11,968 nt of DNA from JAGNRR01 sp964409905. Its GTDB lineage: Bacteria > Bacteroidota > Bacteroidia > Chitinophagales > Chitinophagaceae. The translations under genes were made by a program, and so were the position numbers. The stretch lies in contig CAYPET010000035.1 of the NCBI GenBank assembly GCA_964409905.1, forward strand, positions 1 through 11,968, given 5' to 3'. Of this stretch, positions 1 through 6,601 are shown in pieces (position 1 is the first letter of the stretch; each line of letters starts with the position of its first letter). The notes beneath the pieces are model-generated. The model did no database searches. It had not been told where the DNA came from and saw nothing but the letters and a program-made list of their open reading frames with translations.

Positions 1-177
1 CGATATTATTTGCATTTATCACATTTGTCACATTGCCGGCAGAGTCAATTTCGCTGACTTGGTAGTTGGCTACCGTCCAAGTCCCCTCCATTTTTTTACC
101 CATCTAAATTCGTATTTTGAGCAACTTGCTAATAAAACTGACAAAGCAAATAGAACGATAAACTTATTTTTTTTCAT
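1..177 (-). CDS. Lipoprotein, 5' part only, with an apparent frameshift at a poly-A run
   Basis: Translating the minus strand from ATG 177-175 gives a classic lipoprotein signal: a KK-rich start, a hydrophobic core and a lipobox LLASC with the acylated Cys at residue 19. The mature protein would be lipid-anchored, probably in the outer membrane. The frame continues to residue 31 (RWVKK) and then stops at a TAG (72-70). If the ribosome or the true sequence shifts by -1 at the seven A residues (97-91), the frame stays open to the window edge and reads MEGTWTVANYQVSEIDSAGN, a plausible lipocalin-like start (GTW strand). The first codons overlap the last 14 bases of the upstream beta-barrel gene, which suggests one transcript and coupled translation. 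The 3' end lies outside the window. It could be a pseudogene, a programmed or phase-variable frameshift, or a sequencing error. The lipoprotein signal is secure; the fold is tentative. Confidence 0.6.
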
Positions 178-643
178 GCTTATAAGTTGAGATTAAATAA
201 CGAATGCCAAAACTTATTGAAGTGCCCCGTAGTTCATCTTTATAAATTACGTTTTCTGTATTAGCACCTGTAGGGTCGTTTTGATATACAGCGAAATCAC
301 GCGGAAAATCTGATATTCTGAATCTATTGGCGTCATAGTCGGTAATCGGAATCCGCTCAATGTTTGCCAATTCAAAACCTGTTGTAAACCGAATTGGAAT
401 CAGGAAATTTTTAAATCGCAATGCAAACCCACCTCCTAAAAAAAGAATTGGGATATTGGTGGTATAAACGCCATTGATATCAAACTCGTTACCAAGGCTT
501 TTACTGCCATCTGGATAATATTGCCAATAAGCTAACTGAACATCACGGAAAGTAAAATCTGATGCGGCAAAGAACGTAATGATTCCGTTGTAAGTATATC
601 CAAAATCGAAAGGAACTTTTATGTCACTAAATTTGACAACCAT
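164..643 (-). pseudogene. C-terminal fragment of an outer-membrane beta-barrel protein
   Basis: This 159-residue reading frame has no signal peptide, but shows repeated alternating hydrophobic and polar segments rich in aromatic residues (for example FDFGYTYNGIITFF, FLGGGFALRFKNFLIPIRF, TSISFGIRYLI), as expected for membrane beta strands. The final strand ends close to the stop. The frame is open without a stop from about position 694, so the ATG at 643 is probably not the original start; the upstream residues (SYKNDCTIWNNYKNE) look like a natural continuation. A fragment carrying a signal peptide lies 59 bases upstream on the same strand in a different frame. I infer that the two are halves of one gene. 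The end overlaps the lipoprotein start by 14 bases. No specific family is recognised. Confidence 0.6.
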
Positions 644-702
644 TTCATTTTTATAGTTATTCCATATAGTACAATCATTTTTGTAGCTGGCACGTTAAGC
701 AT

Positions 703-975
703 TTAGTCCCGACGAAAATAGAATCCCGATTTCTTATCAGGCATTTTGACAAGGTCAATACCATATTCGACTCCAGAAAATGCCATCCCATTCATTTCAT
801 CAAATGGTTTTTTTATACCTGCGGAATAATGGTTGTTCCAGGATTCAAAAAATTGATTAAACCCTTCGGGTTTGATGCTTTCCTTATGATAGCCTAAAGC
901 AGGAGAAATGTATAACTGGGCAGAAGTTTGAAGATTCGCCAAAAAGATTGTGCAATAGAATAGAACCTTTTTCAT
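703..975 (-). pseudogene. N-terminal signal-peptide fragment of an outer-membrane beta-barrel protein
   Basis: The ATG at 975-973 starts MKKVLFYCTIFLANLQTSAQ, a Sec signal peptide with probable cleavage after TSA. About 70 residues follow, including the beta-strand-like stretches LYISPALGYH and MAFSGVEYGIDLV, before a TAA at 705-703. A TTG-initiated extension (from 993) is possible but less likely, because the ATG gives the cleaner signal peptide and a promoter-like box lies at 1005-1012. At 90 residues this is too short for a complete barrel. The remaining strands appear downstream in another frame (fragment 164-643). Joining the two needs more than one small change, because both frames carry stops between 695 and 705. 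It is therefore more likely a decayed or interrupted gene than a single base-calling error, though this cannot be settled here. Confidence 0.6.
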
Positions 976-1004
976 GGGGTTAGTTTTTGGCAATTATTCT
1001 AAAT

Positions 1005-1012
1005 CGAATGTA
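1005..1012 (-). promoter_or_regulatory. Putative -7 box for the beta-barrel/lipoprotein unit
   Basis: On the minus strand the sequence reads TACATTCG, one mismatch from the Bacteroidota sigma-ABfrA -7 consensus TAnnTTTG and of the same type as the boxes before gyrA and carA. It lies about 30 bases before the ATG at 975. A weak ATTG is seen about 23 bases further upstream, so the -33 element is uncertain. Confidence 0.4.
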
Positions 1013-1092
1013 ATATTATTTTCATATTTGAAGAGCAATATTTTTTTGAAAAAACAATTTTCGCGAGTCATAAACACTGACTACTGATGGTG

Positions 1093-1184
1093 CTATTTCG
1101 CATAAGAATGGCCCAAAAATCGAATTTAAAAAAAATGTTATTAACAATTGGCCACAATAATTGTCAAATGCCTCTATTTCGCAT
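1093..1184 (+). repeat. Direct repeat CTATTTCGCAT upstream of gyrA (two copies)
   Basis: Copies lie at 1093-1103 and 1174-1184, start to start 81 bases apart. Each is followed after 5-6 bases by GGC. They lie upstream of the gyrA promoter box, so they could be regulator sites, or remnants of a duplication. Confidence 0.35.
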
Positions 1185-1256
1185 TTAAAGGCACCAAATT
1201 TGGCAAATTGGGGAAATCTTAATTTTATAATCAAGCTTATTGGAGCTATGTTTTCG

Positions 1257-1264
1257 TAAATTCG
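1257..1264 (+). promoter_or_regulatory. Putative gyrA -7 box
   Basis: TAAATTCG followed by CAC matches the Bacteroidota TAnnTTTG box with one mismatch and is identical to the carA box. It would start transcription about 10 bases before the gyrA ATG, giving a very short leader. No clear TTTG -33 element is found at the expected distance. An alternative box is TATGTTTT at 1247-1254. Confidence 0.4.
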
Positions 1265-1280
1265 CACCACTTTAAAGATT

Positions 1281-3890
1281 ATGGCTGACGAACAAGATTT
1301 AGGAAATCCGGAACATGATAAAATCATACCGGTAAACATCGAAGAACAAATGAAGACCGCCTACATCGATTATTCGATGTCGGTTATTGTGGGTCGTGCC
1401 TTGCCCGACGTTCGCGATGGGCTAAAGCCCGTGCACCGAAGAGTCCTTTTCGGGATGAACGAATTAGGCAATACATATAATAAACCTTATAAAAAATCTG
1501 CTCGTATTGTGGGTGAGGTGTTGGGTAAATATCACCCACACGGTGATAGTAGTGTATACGATACTATGGTGCGTATGGCACAGCCATGGAGCTTACGCTA
1601 CATGCTGATTGATGGGCAAGGTAACTTTGGTAGTGTGGATGGCGATAGCCCTGCCGCAATGCGTTATACCGAGGTGCGGCTGAGCCGAATTGCAGATGCT
1701 ATTTTGAACGATCTAGATAAGGAAACGGTTGATTTTCAGAACAACTTTGACGATACGCTAAAAGAGCCAACGGTAATGCCAACGCGTATACCGCAACTTA
1801 TCGTCAACGGTGCTTCGGGTATTGCAGTTGGAATGGCGACTAATATGTTGCCACATAATCTCAGCGAAGCTTGCGACGCTATTGCCGCTTATATTGATAA
1901 TCCGGACATTACTACCGACGAAATCATGAAGCATATCACAGCTCCCGACTTCCCTACCGGTGGTACAATTTACGGCTTGGAAGGCGTTAAAAAGGCATTT
2001 GAAACAGGTCGAGGCAAAGTAGTTGTTCGTGGTAAATTGAATGTAGATACGGATAAAAAAGGCAAGGAGCAGATTGTGATTTATGAATTGCCTTATCAGG
2101 TAAATAAAGCAAATCTCCATCAAAAAATAGCACACTTAATTAACGACAAAGTTATCGAAGGCGTTTCTGATGTACGTGACGAGAGTGATCGAAATGGAAT
2201 GCGCCTTGTGTTAGACCTGCGCAGAGATACTATGGCACAGGTTGTAATCAATCAACTTTACAAATTCACAGAGCTGCAGTCGAGTTATGGTGTAAACAAT
2301 GTTGCCCTTGTAAATGGCCGACCCCGACAACTTTCAATGAAAGATATGATTCGGGAGTTTGTAAAATTTCGTTTAGAAGTTATACAACGTCGTGCGCGCT
2401 ACGAGTTGCGCAAAGCAGAAGAAAGAGCACATATATTAGAGGGTTATTTAATTGCGCTTGATAATCTTGACGCTATTATAAAGTTGATTCGGGAGTCAAA
2501 AAATCCGGAAGAGGCTAAGGATGGTTTAATAGCCAATTTTGAGCTGACCGAAATTCAAGCTAAGGCCATATTAGAACTCCGTTTACAGCGCCTTACCGGC
2601 ATGGAGCGAGATAAGATTAAGGCCGAGTATGAAGAAATCACCGCGAAAATTGCCAGTTTGAAAGAATTGCTGGCCAGTGAGCATTTGCAATATGCCTTGA
2701 TAAAAGAAGAAACCGCCGAAATGAAAGAAAAATTTGGCGATGAAAGAAAAACAAATATTGAGTTTTCCAGCGGCGATATGTCCATAGAAGATTTGATTGA
2801 GGAAGAACAGGTATTCATAAGCGTTTCGAATCTGGGATATATCAAGCGGACATCAGCGGGTGAATACCGTGCACAACGTCGGGGTGGTAGAGGTGCACGG
2901 GGTAGCAAGGCCAGAGAAGAAGATTATATATCCGATATTTTCGTTGCGTCAACACACGCCACTTTACTTTTCTTTACAGATAGCGGTCGCTGCTACTGGC
3001 TAAAAGTGCATCAAATACCCGAAGGTGATAAAACAGCTAAAGGTCGTGCAATACAAAACTTGCTGCAAATACCGAAGGATGACAAAATCCGCACCATAAT
3101 CAATATTCGAAACTTCAATGATGAAGCTTTCGTTGATACACACTTTATTGTGTTATGTACCAAAAACGGTATCATTAAGAAAACCAAATTAAAAGACTTC
3201 AGTCGGCCACGTCAGTCTGGAGTGAACGCAATAACTATTAATGAAGGTGACCAATTGTTAGATGTTGCTGTAACCGATGGTGAATCTTATATCATGATGG
3301 CCAAAAAGTCGGGTTATGCAATTCGTTTTCCTGAGGATAAGGTGCGTGCCACGGGTAGAGGTGCTATAGGAGTGGCTGGTATCGATACTACTAAAGGAGA
3401 TGAGGTAGTGTCAATGCTTAAAATCAATAAAAAAGATCAAGAAGAGGGTAGCAAGACCATTTTAGTGGTTAGTGAAAATGGATTGGGTAAACGAACGAGC
3501 TTTGAGGAATACCGTATCACCAACCGCGGTGGTAAGGGTGTAAAAACAATCAATGTGACTGCCAAAACAGGCAATTTAGCTGGTATGTTATTGGTTGAAG
3601 ATACTGACAATCTATTCATTACATGTGTTTCTGGCGTAACCATTCGAATGAAGGTCAGCGATATCCGAGAAGCTGGTAGGGCAACGCAAGGAGTTAAATT
3701 AATCAACATCGACGAAGGGGATAAAATTGCAGCTTTGGCAAAAATTCAAGCTGAGGATGAAGACGAAATCGAATTAGAGCAGCTAAATTCAACAAACGAA
3801 ATCAACTCGTCAACGGATTCGGCCGCTGCAAATGATGATGTTAATGATAATGAAAATAACAGTTTCGAAAACCTATCTGACGAAGAATAA
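1281..3890 (+). CDS. gyrA: DNA gyrase subunit A
   Basis: The breakage-reunion subunit of DNA gyrase works with GyrB to introduce negative supercoils using ATP. The 869-residue length is typical (E. coli 875). The N-terminal winged-helix/tower region carries the quinolone-resistance segment HPHGDSSVYDTMVRMAQP, and the DNA-cleaving tyrosine is Y129 in MRYTE. S90 and D94, which correspond to E. coli S83 and D87, have the sensitive-type residues. The C-terminal beta-pinwheel begins with the GyrA box QRRGGRG (residues 532-538), which separates GyrA from ParC. Residues 825-869 form a strongly acidic tail, a feature known to modulate supercoiling in other GyrAs. The ATG at 1281 gives the expected MADEQD-type start. 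The TPR gene follows after 31 bases and is probably in the same transcript. Confidence 0.98.
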   Translation: MADEQDLGNPEHDKIIPVNIEEQMKTAYIDYSMSVIVGRALPDVRDGLKPVHRRVLFGMNELGNTYNKPYKKSARIVGEVLGKYHPHGDSSVYDTMVRMAQPWSLRYMLIDGQGNFGSVDGDSPAAMRYTEVRLSRIADAILNDLDKETVDFQNNFDDTLKEPTVMPTRIPQLIVNGASGIAVGMATNMLPHNLSEACDAIAAYIDNPDITTDEIMKHITAPDFPTGGTIYGLEGVKKAFETGRGKVVVRGKLNVDTDKKGKEQIVIYELPYQVNKANLHQKIAHLINDKVIEGVSDVRDESDRNGMRLVLDLRRDTMAQVVINQLYKFTELQSSYGVNNVALVNGRPRQLSMKDMIREFVKFRLEVIQRRARYELRKAEERAHILEGYLIALDNLDAIIKLIRESKNPEEAKDGLIANFELTEIQAKAILELRLQRLTGMERDKIKAEYEEITAKIASLKELLASEHLQYALIKEETAEMKEKFGDERKTNIEFSSGDMSIEDLIEEEQVFISVSNLGYIKRTSAGEYRAQRRGGRGARGSKAREEDYISDIFVASTHATLLFFTDSGRCYWLKVHQIPEGDKTAKGRAIQNLLQIPKDDKIRTIINIRNFNDEAFVDTHFIVLCTKNGIIKKTKLKDFSRPRQSGVNAITINEGDQLLDVAVTDGESYIMMAKKSGYAIRFPEDKVRATGRGAIGVAGIDTTKGDEVVSMLKINKKDQEEGSKTILVVSENGLGKRTSFEEYRITNRGGKGVKTINVTAKTGNLAGMLLVEDTDNLFITCVSGVTIRMKVSDIREAGRATQGVKLINIDEGDKIAALAKIQAEDEDEIELEQLNSTNEINSSTDSAAANDDVNDNENNSFENLSDEE

Positions 3891-3921
3891 TAATAATTTC
3901 AACAAAACATAACGTAACAAG

Positions 3922-5271
3922 ATGAAAAAAATAATTTTAATATTATCTGCCTTGGTTTTCACTTTTGGTGTTGAGGCACAGAAATTGAAAATACAATCGG
4001 CTTTAAATGCAATAAAAAGTGGCGAGATAGAAAAAGCAAAACAATATATCGACGAGGCCACTGAAAATGAAAGTACCAGTAAAGATAGTAAAGCTTGGTT
4101 GGTGAAGGCTTTTGTGTATCAGGCAATTGGAACCGATATACTAAAAAATCCGCAAACAGGACAGGCTTTGCCCTTTATTGCCAATATCAATGGTCAGCGC
4201 TATGATATTGATTTGGAGCAGGCTAATTCACTGCGGCCATCAACTGAGAAGCCATTACTGACTGCCCTAAACGCTTTCAATAAATATTTATACTACGATA
4301 AAAAGCCTAATGATGCTGTTGTGGCCACTTCTGCTTATGCTCTGGCAGCAACCAGTTATAACCAAGGAGGAACAGCTTTTAAGAATAAAAACTATGCAGA
4401 TGCCATGGATGCCTATGCAATGGTCGAAAAAGTAAATCAGTTAAAGAAAGGTGCCTTTTTTTCATCTCTTAATGATCAAGAATTCGGTAAACTAAAGCAG
4501 CAGATGAGTTCAATGTTAGCCAATAGCATTCAATATAGTGCCTATTCTGCTTATTACCTAGGTGACGATAATGTTACCTTGCCATTGATTGAAAGATGTA
4601 TGCAAACACCAGGTGCAGCAGACGATAATATATACTTGATGGCTGCCAATATCTATAAGAATACCAATGAAATGGAGAAATACAAATCTACCTTAAAGCA
4701 CCGCTTGAAAAAATATCCTGACAGTAAAGCATTGATGAATGAAGATTTGAATTTTACAGTCACCTCCGGAGGTGACCCCGAGGCAGCGGCAAAAAAGTTG
4801 CAAGCCGCTATAGACAGCGATCCAAGTGCACCGGAGTTGCGCTTTAATTTGGGCGTAATGTATGATAAACTCAGCATGGCTGTAAAGGAAGACGCTAAAC
4901 AAAATGAGTATTTTGACAAAGCTGTAGCATCCTATAAAAAGGCGATTGAATTAGATGGCAAGAATTCTGATTATCAATATAATCTTGGCGCTCTATATTT
5001 TAATAAAGCTAAAGGTATTAATGACGCCATGAATCAGTTACCGTTGGGTGATAATAATTATGATAAGTTAAAAGTTCAGCGTGATACGTATATGTCAAAC
5101 GCCATGCCTTATTTGGAGCAAGCAAAAAGCACTTTGGAAGCCAAAGGGTTGGGTGATGAGATGGATAGTGCCACATACAAGAATACCTTGATTGCATTGA
5201 AAAGCGTATATTCTATCTTGGGCAAACTAGATAAAGCGAAAACAACAGGTGAGTTATTGGACAAACAATAA
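3922..5271 (+). CDS. Secreted/periplasmic TPR-repeat protein
   Basis: This 449-residue protein starts with a Sec signal peptide (MKKIILILSALVFTFGVEA, probable cleavage before Q20), so it is exported, most likely to the periplasm. The rest is mainly helical with TPR-like units. The clearest are around residues 289-322 (DPSAPELRFNLGVMYDKL) and 331-365 (FDKAVASYKKAIELD, then NSDYQYNLGALYFNKA), with weaker ones near residues 20-60 and 140-170. TPR arrays bind other proteins; no catalytic motif is visible. To my knowledge a TPR gene just after gyrA recurs in Bacteroidota, but its role is unknown. The 31-base gap suggests co-transcription with gyrA. The coding sequence contains an 18-base perfect palindrome at 4759-4776. 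No terminator is evident after it. Confidence 0.88.
   Translation: MKKIILILSALVFTFGVEAQKLKIQSALNAIKSGEIEKAKQYIDEATENESTSKDSKAWLVKAFVYQAIGTDILKNPQTGQALPFIANINGQRYDIDLEQANSLRPSTEKPLLTALNAFNKYLYYDKKPNDAVVATSAYALAATSYNQGGTAFKNKNYADAMDAYAMVEKVNQLKKGAFFSSLNDQEFGKLKQQMSSMLANSIQYSAYSAYYLGDDNVTLPLIERCMQTPGAADDNIYLMAANIYKNTNEMEKYKSTLKHRLKKYPDSKALMNEDLNFTVTSGGDPEAAAKKLQAAIDSDPSAPELRFNLGVMYDKLSMAVKEDAKQNEYFDKAVASYKKAIELDGKNSDYQYNLGALYFNKAKGINDAMNQLPLGDNNYDKLKVQRDTYMSNAMPYLEQAKSTLEAKGLGDEMDSATYKNTLIALKSVYSILGKLDKAKTTGELLDKQ
4759..4776. repeat. 18-base perfect palindrome inside the TPR gene
   Basis: GTCACCTCCGGAGGTGAC is exactly its own reverse complement. It encodes VTSGGD in a linker between TPR units. 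In RNA it could form a 7-bp hairpin with a CCGG loop. It is G/C-rich compared with its surroundings. It may be chance or a protein-binding site. Confidence 0.7.
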
Positions 5272-5320
5272 TAGTAATTAACAACTTAATAGCAATATTT
5301 AGCAGTTTAGGGTCGATTTA

Positions 5321-5352
5321 TTTCACAAATTTCAATTATTAGCCTACATTTG
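5321..5352 (+). promoter_or_regulatory. Promoter of the infA-rplQ operon
   Basis: TACATTTG (5345-5352) is a perfect match to the Bacteroidota -7 consensus TAnnTTTG. A TTTC at 5321-5324 sits 20 bases upstream, a suitable -33 element. Transcription would begin near 5357-5360, giving a leader of about 25 bases with a small CCCT/AGGG hairpin (5357-5370). It shows that infA heads its own transcript here. Confidence 0.65.
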
Positions 5353-5382
5353 CACTCCCTAAAACAAGGGGTTAAACAAAAT

Positions 5383-5610
5383 ATGGGCAAACAACCACTG
5401 ATAAAGCAAGATGGCGAAGTTGTAGAGGCTTTAAGTAATGCTATGTTTCGGGTGCGTTTAGAGAATGGCCATGAAGTGATTGCAACGATATCAGGGAAGA
5501 TGAGAATGTATTACATTAAAATACTTCCAGGAGACAAGGTTGGATTGGAAATGAGCCCATATGATTTAGACAGAGGTAGAATAACAATAAGATATAAAAC
5601 CAAAAAGTAA
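5383..5610 (+). CDS. infA: Translation initiation factor IF-1
   Basis: IF-1 binds the 30S A-site and helps IF-2 and IF-3 select the initiator tRNA. The 75-residue product is a single S1-like OB fold covering nearly its whole length, with the family signatures MFRVRLENGH, ISGKMR, ILPGDKV and SPYDLDRGRI. The ATG at 5383 is chosen over an in-frame TTG at 5350, because that TTG is part of the promoter -7 box and would lie before the transcription start. It is the first gene of the operon and ends in TAATG, sharing its last A with the rpmJ start, so the two are likely translationally coupled. Confidence 0.97.
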   Translation: MGKQPLIKQDGEVVEALSNAMFRVRLENGHEVIATISGKMRMYYIKILPGDKVGLEMSPYDLDRGRITIRYKTKK

Positions 5611-5726
5611 TGAAAGTAAGAGCTTCTATAAAAAAGCGTAGCGCTGACTGCAAGATTGTTCGCAGAAAGGGCAAATTGTACATTATCAACAAGAAAAACC
5701 CACGATTTAAACAACGTCAAGGATAA
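5610..5726 (+). CDS. rpmJ: Ribosomal protein bL36, zinc-less type
   Basis: This 38-residue gene starts MKVRASIKKRSADCKIVRRK and ends NPRFKQRQG, unmistakably the small 50S subunit protein L36. The zinc-binding form has Cys at 11, 14 and 27 and His at 33. Here these are Ser11, Cys14, Asn27 and Phe33, so it cannot bind zinc in the usual way and belongs to the C-minus type usual in Bacteroidota. The start codon overlaps the infA stop (TAATG). rpsM follows six bases after the stop, in the standard order infA-rpmJ-rpsM. Confidence 0.97.
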   Translation: MKVRASIKKRSADCKIVRRKGKLYIINKKNPRFKQRQG

Positions 5727-5732
5727 TATTAT

Positions 5733-6110
5733 ATGGCACGTATAGCTGGAATAGATTTACCAAAAAATAAAAGAGGCGAGATTGGATTAACGTATATCTA
5801 CGGTATCGGAAAATCCAAAGCCCAATTGATTTTAGATAGAACAGGAATCGATCGTAATAAAAAAGTACAAGATTGGACTGATGATGAGCAGGCCGCTATT
5901 CGTACATTGATAACCAATGAGATTCAGGTTGAAGGTGCTTTGCGCTCTGAAACTCAGATGAATATCAAGCGTTTGATGGATATTGTTAGTTATCGTGGGT
6001 TAAGACACCGTAAAGGCTTGCCTGTACGTGGTCAAAGCACTAAAACAAATGCTAGAACCAGAAAAGGAAAGAAGAAAACTGTTGCTGGTAAAAAGAAAGT
6101 AACTAAATAA
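5733..6110 (+). CDS. rpsM: 30S ribosomal protein uS13
   Basis: S13 sits in the 30S head and contacts P-site tRNA and the 50S subunit (bridge B1). The 125-residue product begins MARIAGIDLPKNKRGEIGL and holds the helix-two-turn-helix region (YIYGIGKSKAQLIL). The conserved RGLRHRKGLPVRGQ-type motif near residue 90 precedes a Lys/Arg-rich tail that reaches into the tRNA site. It is slightly longer than E. coli S13 (118), the difference being in the basic tail (KGKKKTVAGKKKVTK). It lies 6 bases after rpmJ and 9 before rpsK. The start has no Shine-Dalgarno sequence, only A/T-rich bases. Confidence 0.98.
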   Translation: MARIAGIDLPKNKRGEIGLTYIYGIGKSKAQLILDRTGIDRNKKVQDWTDDEQAAIRTLITNEIQVEGALRSETQMNIKRLMDIVSYRGLRHRKGLPVRGQSTKTNARTRKGKKKTVAGKKKVTK

Positions 6111-6119
6111 TAATTAGAA

Positions 6120-6521
6120 ATGGCAAAAGCAAACACTGGAAAAGCTGCAGCAGCTAGAAAAAGAAAAGTAAAAGTTGATACGCATGGTGATGTGCACATC
6201 ACAGCAAGTTTCAATAATATTATTGTAGCCTATACCAACAAACTAGGTCAAGTGATATCTTGGAGTAGTGCAGGTAAAATGGGTTTCAGAGGGTCTAAAA
6301 AGAATACACCATATGCTGCTCAGTTGGCATCAGCCGATGCAGGGAAGGTAGCCTTCGACGCCGGCATGAAAAAAGCAGACGTTTTTGTGAAGGGGCCGGG
6401 AAATGGTCGCGAAAGTGCAATACGTGCAGTAGCCGCAGCGGGCATTGAAGTAAATACAATTATGGATGTTACGCCATTGCCGCACAATGGTTGCAGACCT
6501 CCAAAACGAAGAAGAGTTTAA
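6120..6521 (+). CDS. rpsK: 30S ribosomal protein uS11
   Basis: S11 forms part of the 30S platform near the mRNA exit and the 3' end of 16S rRNA. The 133-residue product has an Ala/Lys-rich N terminus and then the conserved core: DVHITASFNNIIVAYTN, VISWSSAGKMGFRGSKKNTP, VFVKGPGNGRESAIRA, and the ending DVTPLPHNGCRPPKRRRV. Length and motifs match the family. rpsM lies 9 bases upstream. An unusually long 80-base gap, with possible RNA structure, separates it from rpsD. Confidence 0.98.
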   Translation: MAKANTGKAAAARKRKVKVDTHGDVHITASFNNIIVAYTNKLGQVISWSSAGKMGFRGSKKNTPYAAQLASADAGKVAFDAGMKKADVFVKGPGNGRESAIRAVAAAGIEVNTIMDVTPLPHNGCRPPKRRRV

Positions 6522-6536
6522 TTTTTTATTTAACGC

Positions 6537-6595
6537 ATCTCCAAAATCGAATTTAAGGATTTTGATGAGTTTGGAGATAAAAACAAGAAAATCCT
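6537..6595 (+). promoter_or_regulatory. Candidate S4-type autoregulatory pseudoknot before rpsD
   Basis: A perfect 9-bp stem ATCTCCAAA (6537-6545) / TTTGGAGAT (6570-6578) encloses a 24-base loop. Loop bases AGGATTTT (6556-6563) are complementary over 8 bp to AAAATCCT (6588-6595), which ends 6 bases before the rpsD ATG. Together these form an H-type pseudoknot covering the ribosome landing zone. GATTTT (6558-6563) can pair instead with AAAATC (6543-6548), giving a competing hairpin. S4 represses its own operon through mRNA pseudoknots or leaders in other bacteria; that it acts here is inference. No U-run follows, so it is not a terminator. Confidence 0.45.
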
Positions 6596-6601
6596 AAAAT
6601 T

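Larger units (their letters stand above)
976..1280. other. Divergent intergenic region between the barrel gene and gyrA
   Basis: About 305 A/T-rich bases hold no convincing gene. A minus-strand open frame crosses it into gyrA, but its composition and overlap mark it as spurious. The region carries the outward-facing promoter boxes for both flanking genes. It also has an 11-base direct repeat CTATTTCGCAT (1093-1103 and 1174-1184), an ACAATT/AATTGT inverted pair (1144-1149 and 1159-1164), and a 10-base palindrome CCAAATTTGG (1194-1203). These could be operator sites, but they are short and unproven. Confidence 0.5.

Noticed and set aside
707..729. TCCCGA repeated 17 bases apart near the barrel gene break
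   Set aside because: Only six bases are shared, too short to support a duplication or mobile-element footprint as the cause of the split gene.
976..993. Upstream TTG start for the barrel N-terminal fragment
   Set aside because: The ATG at 975 gives a standard signal peptide (MKK, hydrophobic core, TSAQ); the extra six residues would only lengthen the polar start.
1022..1339. Minus-strand open frame of 105 residues across the gyrA upstream region
   Set aside because: It overlaps the gyrA start and promoter on the opposite strand, has no recognisable motif, and its residue mix fits chance A/T-rich translation.
2555..2908. Minus-strand open frame inside gyrA
   Set aside because: It lies entirely within the well-supported gyrA coding sequence and resembles no protein; it is a frame shadow, as are the other antisense frames in rpoA, rplQ, carA and the TPR gene.
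6537..6578. Hairpin between rpsK and rpsD as a terminator
   Set aside because: The stem is followed by A-rich, not T-rich, sequence and lies inside an operon of essential genes, so a regulatory leader is more likely.
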